NCBI RefSeq assembly: GCF_001544095.1
Contig: NZ_BCPT01000005.1
Span: 62,001-126,000, forward strand
Length of the DNA stretch: 64,000 nt
Source of the DNA: Enterococcus casseliflavus NBRC 100478
GTDB lineage: Bacteria; Bacillota; Bacilli; Lactobacillales; Enterococcaceae
Reading direction: 5' to 3'
The translations under genes and the position numbers were made by a program. Under the pieces are notes generated by a model. That model saw only the letters and a list, made by a program, of their open reading frames with translations. It made no database searches and was not told where the DNA came from. How positions within the stretch are numbered: the stretch's first letter is position 1; every line of letters starts with the position of its first letter. Positions 1-7,113 of the stretch are shown here, in pieces.

Positions 1-506
1 GCTTTGATGCCGCCTAACATTGTTACATGACCCGCCACATCGATGCCAAGCTCCTTTAAAATTTTCTTCGCGATTGCTCCGATGGCTACCCGCATGGTCG
101 TTTCACGAGCAGATGAGCGTTCCAAAACGTTTCGTAAATCTTGATGATGGTATTTCATGCCGCCGACTAAGTCAGCATGACCAGGTCTTGGTCGTGCCAC
201 TCGTCGTAGTTTGCGGTCTTTTTCTGGTACCTCTTCGATCGCCATGACCTTGGTCCAGTTTTTCCAATCTTTGTTCTCAACCACTAAAGTCACAGGAGAG
301 CCTAGTGTTTTTCCATGACGGATACCCGAAGTGATACGGACTTGGTCTTTTTCAATCAGCATCCGTCCCCCACGGCCATAGCCGGTTTGTCGTCTCGCTA
401 ATTCAAAATTAATGTCTTCTGCTGTTAATGGCAATCCTGCCGGTAAACCTTCGATAATGGCGGTCAACTCTGGTCCATGTGATTCGCCTGCTGTAATATA
501 ACGCAT
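1..506 (-). CDS. aroC: Chorismate synthase, 3' end missing (cut by window edge)
   Basis: Chorismate synthase converts 5-enolpyruvylshikimate-3-phosphate to chorismate, the last common step to Phe, Tyr and Trp. The N-terminal 168 or so residues are visible. They open with [13 protein letters not shown] and contain the family stretch [12 protein letters not shown] and the later RPGHAD motif, both typical of FMN-binding chorismate synthases. The ATG at 504-506 has a GGAAGG-type ribosome-binding site just upstream. The gene runs off the left edge, so length and C-terminus cannot be judged. It lies 19 nt downstream of aroB in the same direction and belongs to the aroE-aroF-aroB-aroC operon. Confidence 0.96.
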   Translation of the reverse strand, partial: MRYITAGESHGPELTAIIEGLPAGLPLTAEDINFELARRQTGYGRGGRMLIEKDQVRITSGIRHGKTLGSPVTLVVENKDWKNWTKVMAIEEVPEKDRKLRRVARPRPGHADLVGGMKYHHQDLRNVLERSSARETTMRVAIGAIAKKILKELGIDVAGHVTMLGGIK

Positions 507-525
507 GATCCGTTACCTTCCTTTC

Positions 526-1581
526 TTATAATAGGTAGTCTTTGATTTTTTCAGTCGGGATCGTCACGATTTTCGCCTGTCCGATCGCTTCTAATAGAAT
601 AATCTTCAATTGTTGCCCACGGGCTTTTTTATCATGAGTGATTGCTTGGTATAATTGCTCTTTATCTATTTCACTTGGTGTGATCGGCAAATGAAACTTC
701 TCAACCATTTCTGTAAGCTGCTGGGTCGTACCTTTTGGTGTTAATCCGATGGCTTCTGCATGACGGGTGATCATGATCATCCCCATTGCAACCCCTTCGC
801 CATGACTGGTGTCAAACGCGGCTGTTCTTTCTAAGCCATGCCCGATCGTATGACCGAAGTTCAGTGTCAGACGACTGCCATGATCAAAAGGATCTTCTTC
901 TACTACTTTTTGTTTTACCTTTAAAGAAGCAGTGATTACTTTCTCAGCATGTGCCAAAAGATCGACTTCATCTTTCAAACCTGCTAACGTTTGCCAAAGC
1001 TCAGAATCTGCAATAGCGGCTGACTTGATGATTTCAGCAATGCCTTCTTGGACGCGTTTGAGGGGCAAACTTGTAAGTAAATCTGGATCGATCATTACAC
1101 CGGCTGGTTGTGCAAATGTCCCGACGAGATTCTTGGCACTGCCAGTATTTACAGCTGTTTTTCCGCCGATACTTGAATCGACCTGTGCCAATAACGTCGT
1201 TGGAATCTGCAAGAAATCAATGCTGCGCATATAAGTAGAAGCAACAAATCCTCCAAGATCACCAATCACACCGCCACCAAGGGCAATGATCCCATCGCTT
1301 CTGGTCATTCCGAGTTGGGCAAGACCATCATATAAATTAGCTGCTTGCTCTAGTGATTTGCTTTTTTCGCCAGCTGGTACGACTAACAGTGTTGCCTCAA
1401 ACCCTGCAGCGGTTAAGGAATCGACGATTTGTCCGCCATACAGGGGTGCGACGTTGCTGTCTGTAATGACGGCAATACGCTGTTTGTCCCACAACTGTTG
1501 CACCCAGGTTCCGACTTTTTGAAACGCCCCTCGCTTGATGAGGATATCATAGGAATGTTCTTCTAAATGAATGTGTAACAT
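526..1581 (-). CDS. aroB: 3-dehydroquinate synthase
   Basis: This enzyme cyclises DAHP to 3-dehydroquinate, the second shikimate-pathway step, using NAD and a divalent metal in the cytoplasm. The 351-residue length is normal for the family. The NAD-binding motif GGGVIGDLGG sits at residues 102-111 and PAGEKSK near 69-75. The expected metal ligands are visible as Glu183 (GIAEIIK), His244 (NFGHTIGHG) and His260 (TSHGEG). The gene lies between aroF and aroC on the minus strand with short gaps, so it is probably co-transcribed with them from the promoter near 3.9 kb. Confidence 0.97.
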   Translation of the reverse strand: MLHIHLEEHSYDILIKRGAFQKVGTWVQQLWDKQRIAVITDSNVAPLYGGQIVDSLTAAGFEATLLVVPAGEKSKSLEQAANLYDGLAQLGMTRSDGIIALGGGVIGDLGGFVASTYMRSIDFLQIPTTLLAQVDSSIGGKTAVNTGSAKNLVGTFAQPAGVMIDPDLLTSLPLKRVQEGIAEIIKSAAIADSELWQTLAGLKDEVDLLAHAEKVITASLKVKQKVVEEDPFDHGSRLTLNFGHTIGHGLERTAAFDTSHGEGVAMGMIMITRHAEAIGLTPKGTTQQLTEMVEKFHLPITPSEIDKEQLYQAITHDKKARGQQLKIILLEAIGQAKIVTIPTEKIKDYLL

Positions 1582-1617
1582 TGATTTTTGCCCCTCTTTT
1601 ATTGGTTGTCTTGACGC

Positions 1618-2643
1618 TTAGTCTTGCAACGCTTTGATTTCTTTCATCGCTTTTTCCATGATATGGACTTCTTTCATCATGTTCATGTACGTTTTTTCAT
1701 TAAGTGATTGAGGACCATCAGACCAAGCATTGGCTGGATCTGGATGGATCTCAACGATCATCCCATCGGCGCCAGCAGCAACACCTGCTCTAGCCATAGG
1801 CGGTACGAGATCCCAGATACCTGTTCCATGACTAGGATCAACGATGATTGGGAAGTGGCTCAGTTTTTTGATGATTGGTACCGCACTTAGATCAAAGGTA
1901 TTACGGGTTGCTGTTTCGTAAGTTCGGATCCCACGTTCAATGAAAATCACTTCACTTTTATCTTGAACGGCGATGTATTCCGCTGCATTCAACCATTCGT
2001 CGATCGTGCCAGAGATGCCTCGTTTAAGGCCAATTGGTTTCCCAGTTTTCCCAACGGCAGCTAGCAATTTGAAGTTTTGCATGTTCCGAGCACCAATCTG
2101 CAAAATATCACTGTATTCCGCAACCATATCGATATGTCCTTCGTCCATGACTTCTGTGATGACTTTCATGCCCGTTTCATCCGCTGCTTGACGAATGTAT
2201 TTTAGCCCTTCTTCTTCCAGCCCTTGGAATGCGTATGGCGACGTGCGTGGTTTGAAGGCACCACCACGTAAGATTTGTGCACCACCAGCTTTAGCGATTC
2301 GGGCACATTCACGAATTTGGTCTAAGCCTTCAATCGAACATGGACCAGCCATCGTAACAAAGTTGCCGTCACCGATTTTCACGCCATCTACATCCACAAC
2401 CGTATCTTGCGGATGGAACTCACGAGAGGTCAATTTGTAGGTGTTTGAGATCCGAATGGCATCTTCGACACCCTCGTAGCTGCGAAAAGCAACATCTTGG
2501 ATGCGGCGGGTATCCCCTTTTAAGCCGATAACGACCTGTTCTTTTCCTTGGTTGACTTGAACATCTAGGCCTTCTTTTTTGATTCTTGTTACAACAACTT
2601 CAACTTGTTCTGGCGTAGCGCCTGGTTTCATAATTACGATCAT
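1618..2643 (-). CDS. aroF: 3-deoxy-7-phosphoheptulonate (DAHP) synthase, type I-beta with N-terminal FL domain
   Basis: This enzyme condenses phosphoenolpyruvate and erythrose-4-phosphate to DAHP, the committed step of aromatic synthesis. The 341 residues comprise an N-terminal ferredoxin-like regulatory domain (about 1-70, [13 protein letters not shown]) and a TIM-barrel catalytic domain. The catalytic domain has GPCSIE at 100-105 (metal-binding Cys102), KPRTSPY at 131-137 and DPSHGTG at 269-275. The FL domain is the allosteric module known from Thermotoga-type DAHP synthases, so feedback inhibition by Tyr or Phe is plausible but not shown here. It is second in the operon after aroE. The Tyr/Phe-rich leader upstream of aroE fits control of this entry step. 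Confidence 0.96.
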   Translation of the reverse strand: MIVIMKPGATPEQVEVVVTRIKKEGLDVQVNQGKEQVVIGLKGDTRRIQDVAFRSYEGVEDAIRISNTYKLTSREFHPQDTVVDVDGVKIGDGNFVTMAGPCSIEGLDQIRECARIAKAGGAQILRGGAFKPRTSPYAFQGLEEEGLKYIRQAADETGMKVITEVMDEGHIDMVAEYSDILQIGARNMQNFKLLAAVGKTGKPIGLKRGISGTIDEWLNAAEYIAVQDKSEVIFIERGIRTYETATRNTFDLSAVPIIKKLSHFPIIVDPSHGTGIWDLVPPMARAGVAAGADGMIVEIHPDPANAWSDGPQSLNEKTYMNMMKEVHIMEKAMKEIKALQD

Positions 2644-2682
2644 TTTTTCTTCCTACTTTCGTTTTTTTCTGTTTTTTATTTT

Positions 2683-3552
2683 TTACATGGATTCGATGAG
2701 TGCTTTGACTTTTTCAACAGGCATCGCTTTGCCAGTCCAAAGTTCAAATGCGGCTGCACCTTGATAGAGTAGCATGCTTAAGCCGTTTGCAGTTTTGGCG
2801 CCGACTGCTTTCGCATCTTTCAAAAGCTGCGTTTCTCTTGGATTATAGATGACATCATAGACAGCTAATGATTCCCGCAGGAGTGTTTTATCTTTCAGAG
2901 GACTTACGGTATCATTTGGTTTCATTCCCACGCCCGTGGCATTTACCAATAAGCTGCTTTGATCGATGGCTGTTTTTAAAGCCATCTGATCTTCTAAGTC
3001 GGTTAAGGTAATTTCACAAGCTGTTTTTTGTGCAATCTGTGTTAATTTTTCTTGGATGATTGGATAAAACTCATCCTTGCGGTTAAAGACATGGATCGTT
3101 TTGACGCCGTCTAGTGCGGCTTGGCTAATGATCGCTGTCGCCGCTCCACCAGCTCCAATCACCGTCATGGTGTCGCCAATGATGGATACTTGAATGTCCT
3201 CAAGAGCTCGCATAAAGCCGATGCCGTCTGTATTGTGCCCAATCAAGCGACCTTCTTGATTGACGATCGTATTGATTGCGCCGATCAACTCGGCTGCTGG
3301 TGAACATTCATCCATCAGCGCTACAGCCGCCATTTTGTGAGGCATCGATAAATTGACACCTAAGAGGTCCAACTGACGGATGCTTTGGATACTAGCGGCT
3401 AAATCATCCGGCTCAACATCAAAGGCCAGATACACGGCGTCGATCCCTTGTTCTTCAAAAGAAAGATTGTGCATCGCTGGAGAGATGCTGTGCTTGGCTG
3501 GTTTGGCAAATAGTGCCGCCAACCGTGTGTGTCCGGTTATCATTTGTTTCAT
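2683..3552 (-). CDS. aroE: Shikimate dehydrogenase (NADP+)
   Basis: AroE reduces 3-dehydroshikimate to shikimate with NADPH. I start it at the ATG at 3550-3552 (MKQMITGHTR), because an AAAGGA ribosome-binding site lies nine bases upstream. The in-frame TTG at 3573 and the ATG at 3561 lie too close to that site or upstream of it. From this start the protein has 289 residues. The shikimate-binding SISP lies at about 22-25, the catalytic Lys73 in NLSMPHK, the Asp in HNTDG near 109, and the NADP-binding GAGGA at 133-137. It is the first gene of the aro operon. A terminator hairpin ends directly before its ribosome-binding site. Confidence 0.96.
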   Translation of the reverse strand: MKQMITGHTRLAALFAKPAKHSISPAMHNLSFEEQGIDAVYLAFDVEPDDLAASIQSIRQLDLLGVNLSMPHKMAAVALMDECSPAAELIGAINTIVNQEGRLIGHNTDGIGFMRALEDIQVSIIGDTMTVIGAGGAATAIISQAALDGVKTIHVFNRKDEFYPIIQEKLTQIAQKTACEITLTDLEDQMALKTAIDQSSLLVNATGVGMKPNDTVSPLKDKTLLRESLAVYDVIYNPRETQLLKDAKAVGAKTANGLSMLLYQGAAAFELWTGKAMPVEKVKALIESM

Positions 3553-3577
3553 CTGGTTCATTCCTTTCAACAAAAAA

Positions 3578-3617
3578 AGATGTCCACCGTAAATTTAAGA
3601 ATCTACAGTGAACACCT
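3578..3617 (-). terminator. Second leader terminator (T2) immediately upstream of aroE
   Basis: On the minus strand an AGGTGTTCACTGTA arm pairs with TACGGTGGACATCT over 14 positions, three of them G-U, around a 12-base loop. A run of T residues follows directly. The hairpin ends a few bases before the aroE ribosome-binding site, so when it forms it should stop transcription ahead of the structural genes. Confidence 0.75.
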
Positions 3618-3655
3618 TCAAACATTACATAACGACAGAGCCGATATGTGAATAT

Positions 3656-3693
3656 AAAAAATAGCCACTATAGATTTTACGATCTACGTGGCT
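3656..3693 (-). terminator. First leader terminator (T1) of the aro attenuator
   Basis: On the minus strand AGCCAC-G-TAGAT pairs with ATCTA-TA-GTGGCT, followed by ATTTTTT. The 5' arm (3682-3693) can instead pair with leader segment C (3717-3729: ATCTATGATGGCT) over about 12 bp with one bulged A. That pairing would be the antiterminator. Confidence 0.78.
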
Positions 3694-3716
3694 GCGAATT
3701 CATTACGAAATGCTCT

Positions 3717-3770
3717 AGCCATCATAGATACAAACTTAGCGTTTGTACCCATGCCTTCATGAATACAAAC
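3717..3770 (-). promoter_or_regulatory. aro leader: Aro attenuator switch: mutually exclusive A:B, B:C and C:D pairings
   Basis: Segment A (3758-3770, GTTTGTATTCATG) and segment C (3723-3735, GTTTGTATCTATG) are near-identical repeats flanking segment B (3741-3753, CATGGGTACAAAC). B can pair over all 13 positions, with two G-U pairs, with either A or C. C can also pair with the 5' arm of terminator T1. If a ribosome stalls on the Tyr/Phe codons, A:B forms, C is freed to pair with T1's 5' arm and transcription continues. If the ribosome reaches the stop codon directly before A, B:C forms and T1 folds. The pairings are read from the sequence; the mechanism is inferred. Confidence 0.75.
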
Positions 3771-3836
3771 CTATCTAAAATAGCTAAAGTAATATTTATT
3801 CAGTTGTGTGGGGTTCGTTAGCAATAATTTTTGCAT
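3771..3836 (-). CDS. Tyr/Phe-rich leader peptide of the aro operon (21 aa)
   Basis: A 22-codon ORF starts at the ATG at 3834-3836, nine bases after a GGAG ribosome-binding site (3846-3849). It begins MQKLLLT and ends KYYFSYFR before a TAG stop at 3771-3773. Five of its last seven residues are Tyr or Phe. This is the pattern of an attenuator leader peptide, where shortage of charged tRNA-Tyr or tRNA-Phe stalls the ribosome. The stop codon abuts pairing segment A. It lies within 40 bases of a near-consensus promoter and before two terminators and aroE. Peptide function other than regulation is unlikely. No family assignment can be made at this length. Confidence 0.78.
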   Translation of the reverse strand: MQKLLLTNPTQLNKYYFSYFR

Positions 3837-3871
3837 AGTCGTTCGCTCCAAACTGATGTAAGATTGACCTA

Positions 3872-3900
3872 AGTATAGGTTTAACTTTGAAAGATGTCAA
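3872..3900 (-). promoter_or_regulatory. Sigma-A-type promoter of the aro leader/operon
   Basis: On the minus strand TTGACA (3895-3900) is separated by 17 bases from TATACT (3872-3877). This is close to consensus, and the predicted start falls a few bases later, about 30 bases before the leader ORF. Confidence 0.82.
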
Positions 3901-3965
3901 TGATTTTTTCTTATTTTTTTCATTTATTTGATTGTTTTTTTTGAAAACACTGTTCTATCAAGGGT

Positions 3966-4724
3966 TTATAAGTCATCCTCAAAGAACAATAATAGTTCAG
4001 GTAAGCTTAATTGCGCTTTTTCCTCTGCTGAAAGATCTTTGACGATCTCCCCTTTTCTGAGAAGGATCAAGCGGTCTCCGTATTTTAATGCATCTTCCAT
4101 CCGATGGGTGATCATTAGACAGGTCAGGTTTTGTTCTTCCACGCGTTTTGCAGTGATTTGCATCAGCTGTTTGGAGGTCTTTGGATCTAACGCAGCCGTA
4201 TGTTCATCTAGCAACAACAGTTTTGGAGTTTGGATCGTTGCCATCAATAAACTTAGTGCCTGTCGTTGACCACCAGATAAACTGCCCGTTGGCGTATCCA
4301 AATGATTTTCCAACCCGTTGCCGATTTCTTTACAAAGTGCAAAGAACATTTCCCTTTGTCCTTGGAGTTGTCGAAGACCAAGTGACCGTTTTTGCCCTCT
4401 TTTTTGGGCTAACAGCAGATTTTCTGCCACTGTCATACGGGGAGCAGTGCCCATTTTCGGATCTTGGAAAACCCGCGCCAAAAAGCGTGCGCGTTTTTCT
4501 TCCGAAAGTGTAGTCACATTTTGATCATCGATCATCACTTGCCCACTCGTCAAGGGCATGGTGCCTGAGATGCAGTTGAATAACGTGCTTTTGCCGGCGC
4601 CGTTTCCTCCAACGACCGTGACAAATTCTCCTGGCTTTAAAGAAAGATCGATTTTATTCAAGAGTACTTTTTTCTCATTTGGTCCGTTGCCGACAACTTT
4701 AAAGGCTTTTTTTAAGGCTAACAT
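3966..4724 (-). CDS. ABC transporter ATP-binding protein, TrpZ-like
   Basis: ATPase subunit of a three-gene importer. Walker A is GGNGAGKST at residues 39-47, the ABC signature LSGGQ at 149-153 and Walker B LLLLDE near 169-174, followed by a switch His in MITHR. At 252 residues it is a normal single-domain importer ATPase. Its ATG overlaps the last base of the permease gene, so the two are translationally coupled. The solute-binding protein and permease belong to the family that includes streptococcal TrpXYZ, a putative tryptophan uptake system. The Trp-coded leader upstream of the operon supports tryptophan as substrate here, but the sequence of this subunit alone does not decide it. Confidence 0.88.
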   Translation of the reverse strand: MLALKKAFKVVGNGPNEKKVLLNKIDLSLKPGEFVTVVGGNGAGKSTLFNCISGTMPLTSGQVMIDDQNVTTLSEEKRARFLARVFQDPKMGTAPRMTVAENLLLAQKRGQKRSLGLRQLQGQREMFFALCKEIGNGLENHLDTPTGSLSGGQRQALSLLMATIQTPKLLLLDEHTAALDPKTSKQLMQITAKRVEEQNLTCLMITHRMEDALKYGDRLILLRKGEIVKDLSAEEKAQLSLPELLLFFEDDL

Positions 4725-5611
4725 TATTCGTCCTCCGTTTCAAAACCAGTGCGTAGATGCAAGGCTTGTTTAAATTGAGGGATCAACAAGCAGATCGTCA
4801 AGACGATTGCAGAGAAGATCTTCAAGTAGGTCGTATCAAATCCAGCTTTGATCACAAATAGGATCAATAATTGGTAAATAATGCTGCCGATCACAATAGC
4901 GATCAAACGTTCCAGCAAGGTCAGTTCCCCGTATAACACTTCACCAATGATGATTGCCGCCAGTCCGATAACGATCACACCGATACCTTTGCTTATGTCG
5001 GCATAGCCGTCATTTTGCGCAATCAATGCGCCTGAGAGTGCGATCACGCCATTGGAGACGATCAATCCAATGATTTTCATTCGATCGGTATTGATCCCCA
5101 TCGATTTTGCCATATGCTCATTATCACCTGTAGCGATGTAAGCTTGACCCAAATTTGTATGGAAAAAGTAAACCAAGACGCCCCCGATCAACAAGACCAT
5201 GATCAATCCAATGATCACCGTATCATAATAATTAGGTAAATTCATTCTAGTAAAAAAATCTTGAATTTTCGGTTGGTTTAATAAAGAGAGGTTGGGTGAG
5301 CGCATCACAAACAGCATGACCGAGTTCAATGAAGACATCACCAAGATTCCAGCTAAAATCACGGGAATTTTGCCTTTTGTATAAAGAAGTCCTGTCACAC
5401 AGCCCGCACACATCCCAGCCAATACTCCTAAACAAGTCGCTAAGACGGGCGACACCCCATGGGTGATCGCTGTCACACAGACAGCACCGCCTAACGGAAA
5501 GGACCCTTCCGTCGTCATATCCGGGAAATTTAAAATTCGATAGGTCATAAAAATCCCTAATCCCAGGATTCCCCAAAGTAGTCCTTGCCCTATTGCTGAA
5601 ACAATCATCAT
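4724..5611 (-). CDS. ABC transporter permease, TrpY-like
   Basis: A 295-residue, very hydrophobic protein with about eight predicted membrane segments, of the branched-chain-amino-acid/ribose-type permease family (BPD_transp_2). It would form the membrane channel used by the binding protein upstream and the ATPase downstream. Two consecutive ATG codons (5611 and 5608) follow a GGAGG site; either may be used. The gene lies 75 nt after the binding-protein gene and overlaps the ATPase gene by one base. Substrate is inferred as tryptophan from the leader peptide of the operon. Confidence 0.85.
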   Translation of the reverse strand: MMIVSAIGQGLLWGILGLGIFMTYRILNFPDMTTEGSFPLGGAVCVTAITHGVSPVLATCLGVLAGMCAGCVTGLLYTKGKIPVILAGILVMSSLNSVMLFVMRSPNLSLLNQPKIQDFFTRMNLPNYYDTVIIGLIMVLLIGGVLVYFFHTNLGQAYIATGDNEHMAKSMGINTDRMKIIGLIVSNGVIALSGALIAQNDGYADISKGIGVIVIGLAAIIIGEVLYGELTLLERLIAIVIGSIIYQLLILFVIKAGFDTTYLKIFSAIVLTICLLIPQFKQALHLRTGFETEDE

Positions 5612-5686
5612 TCTTCCTCCATATTCTTACAAGTTTTCTCTTTCAAGACCCTCTCGATGATCGCAGGTGGTCGCTGTTCTTGGTTG

Positions 5687-6739
5687 TTACTCGTCACTTG
5701 CTTCGCTTTCTGGCGTGGTTGTAATCAGTTTCGCCTCGTCTTTGAGGTTTTCTGGGATAGTGATGCCCAATAACTGCGCCTGAGTTTCATTGATGATCGT
5801 TTCGCCATCGCTGAATGTATAGATCGGTGTTGTCGCAGGTTCTGCTGTCCCATCAAGAATTGCTGCCACCATCTTCCCAGTTTCCACGCCTATCGTAAAT
5901 TGATCTTGTCCGACCGTTGCCAAACCGCCTTGTTCCACCATCGTGTCTACGGAAGTAATGATTGGTGTTTTTGATTTATTGGCTTCTTGAACTACGGTCT
6001 GCATAGCATTTGCGATCGTATTGTCCAACGGAATATAGATAAAATCGACTTCCCGTGCCATCACTTGCACCATTTGCGCAATTTCATTACTTGAAGGAAC
6101 GGCATACGATTTGCTGGTCAAGCCATTTTCTTCGGCAGCAGCTTCTGCTTCTGCCACTTGGTATTTCGAATTGTCTTCGGTCGAAGAATACAAAATACCG
6201 ACTGTTTTTGCCTCTGGCAGCAAATCTTTTGCTAGTTTGATTTGTGCAGCAACTGGTGCTTTATCGGAAACACCAGTGATATTGCCGCCGGGTTGATCCA
6301 TATCTGCCACCAGATTTGCCCCAACTGGATCAGTGACCGCTCCTAAAACGATCGGTACATCCTGAGTGACATTCGCCAACGCTTGTGCTGCGGGTGTTGC
6401 TACCCCAACCAAAACGTCGGCTTCTTTATTTAGCAGCTGCTGACTCATCGTTGCCAATTTGCTTTGATCCGCTTGACCGTTCTGGAATTCGATCGTCAAG
6501 TTGTCCCCTTCGGTATAGCCTGATTCTTTAAGGCCTTCTTTGATCCCCTCGGTGATCGCATCCAGTGCTTCATGACTGACAAATTGTAGGATCCCGACTG
6601 TTTTTTCAGCTTTTTCTACTGGTTCCGAAGTCTCACTAGCTTGATTGGTCCCACTTCTCATTCCTAACTGATAGACAAATGTCGCTCCTAAAAATAATAA
6701 AATAACGGCAACCGATGCAATTAATCCCTTGTTTTTCAT
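5687..6739 (-). CDS. ABC transporter substrate-binding protein, TrpX-like, with uncleaved-looking membrane anchor
   Basis: A 350-residue extracellular binding protein of the ABC_sub_bind family (PF04392-type), recognised from VGILQFVSHEALDAITEGIKE, VGVATPAAQALANV and the later VGQDQFTIGVETGKMVAAIL region. The N-terminus carries one hydrophobic segment (about residues 5-25) but no lipobox cysteine. It may therefore be held by a transmembrane anchor rather than as a lipoprotein. A Ser/Thr/Glu-rich linker (about 30-48) follows. It is the first gene of the importer operon, has a good AAGGAG site, and sits directly behind the Trp-coded attenuator. Tryptophan or a related indole compound is the likely ligand. 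Confidence 0.87.
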   Translation of the reverse strand: MKNKGLIASVAVILLFLGATFVYQLGMRSGTNQASETSEPVEKAEKTVGILQFVSHEALDAITEGIKEGLKESGYTEGDNLTIEFQNGQADQSKLATMSQQLLNKEADVLVGVATPAAQALANVTQDVPIVLGAVTDPVGANLVADMDQPGGNITGVSDKAPVAAQIKLAKDLLPEAKTVGILYSSTEDNSKYQVAEAEAAAEENGLTSKSYAVPSSNEIAQMVQVMAREVDFIYIPLDNTIANAMQTVVQEANKSKTPIITSVDTMVEQGGLATVGQDQFTIGVETGKMVAAILDGTAEPATTPIYTFSDGETIINETQAQLLGITIPENLKDEAKLITTTPESEASDE

Positions 6740-6800
6740 TTTTCATTCTCCTTTTTCTGCTTACGTTTTTCGTGTTTTTCATTTTATGGTTTTTGAGAAC

Positions 6801-6833
6801 AAAAAAAGCAACTGCCTATGTGACGGCAATTGC
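6801..6833 (-). terminator. Second leader terminator (T2) of the trp-transporter operon
   Basis: On the minus strand GCAATTGCC (6825-6833) pairs with GGCAGTTGC (6808-6816) over nine positions, followed by seven T. It has the strongest terminator profile in this leader and lies about 60 bases before the binding-protein gene. Confidence 0.85.
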
Positions 6834-6841
6834 AAGTAAGC

Positions 6842-6872
6842 AAAAGCCGCATAGAAGCTTGTCCTATGCGGC
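6842..6872 (-). terminator. First leader terminator (T1) of the trp-transporter attenuator
   Basis: On the minus strand GCCGCATAG (6864-6872) pairs perfectly with CTATGCGGC (6846-6854), followed by TTTTG. The 5' arm can alternatively pair with leader segment C (CTATGCTGG, 6887-6895) over about eight base pairs with a bulged base. The T-run is short, so T1 may terminate weakly or mainly pause polymerase. Confidence 0.7.
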
Positions 6873-6886
6873 GATAAATTCAACTA

Positions 6887-6960
6887 CCAGCATAGATACA
6901 GCACTTTAGAAGGTTCTCTAAAAAGTTGTATCTATGGAATGAGGTCCCATCAATACAACT
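6887..6960 (-). promoter_or_regulatory. trp transporter leader: Trp attenuator switch: mutually exclusive A:B, B:C and C:D pairings
   Basis: Segment A (6947-6960, AGTTGTATTGATGG) pairs with segment B (6924-6937, CCATAGATACAACT) over 13 of 14 positions. B (CATAGATACA) also pairs over ten perfect positions with segment C (6891-6900, TGTATCTATG). C can pair with the 5' arm of T1. A overlaps the leader stop codon, so a terminating ribosome would mask it. The order A-B-C-T1-T2 is the same as in the aro leader. Confidence 0.75.
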
Positions 6961-7012
6961 ATCTACGCCAGTTTTGCCATGATTTCACTTGCAATGGAAT
7001 AAATAGTTTCAT
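6959..7012 (-). CDS. Trp-coded leader peptide of the ABC importer operon (17 aa)
   Basis: An 18-codon ORF, MKLFIPLQVKSWQNWRR and stop, begins at the ATG at 7010-7012, seven bases after a perfect AAGGAGG site (7020-7026). Two tryptophan codons, at positions 12 and 15, precede the TAG at 6959-6961, which overlaps pairing segment A. Tandem Trp codons just before competing hairpins and a terminator are the hallmark of ribosome-mediated tryptophan attenuation. The controlled genes encode the importer immediately downstream. No independent peptide function is claimed. Confidence 0.8.
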   Translation of the reverse strand: MKLFIPLQVKSWQNWRR

Positions 7013-7056
7013 GATTGTTCCTCCTTCTCAACTTGTTTTCTTTCTTGATTGAATTC

Positions 7057-7085
7057 AGTTTAGCTTATTGATAAAAAAACGTCAA
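7057..7085 (-). promoter_or_regulatory. Sigma-A-type promoter of the trp-transporter leader
   Basis: On the minus strand TTGACG (7080-7085) is followed after 17 bases by TAAACT (7057-7062). The predicted start lies about 40 bases before the leader ATG. Confidence 0.78.
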
Positions 7086-7113
7086 CAATTTTCTGTCAAA
7101 TTGTCAGATTTTT

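Noticed and set aside
20-247. Plus-strand ORF antisense to aroC
   Set aside because: It is a shadow of the aroC coding strand without its own ribosome-binding site.
3571-3900. T-box riboswitch controlling the aro genes
   Set aside because: No T-box core (GGTGGNACCGCG-like), no Stem I AG-bulge and no specifier loop are present, unlike the clear alaS leader at 35658-35840.
6801-7085. T-box or TRAP-type regulation of the trp importer
   Set aside because: No T-box core and no series of GAG/TAG triplets spaced for TRAP. The Trp-coded ORF and competing helices explain the region better.
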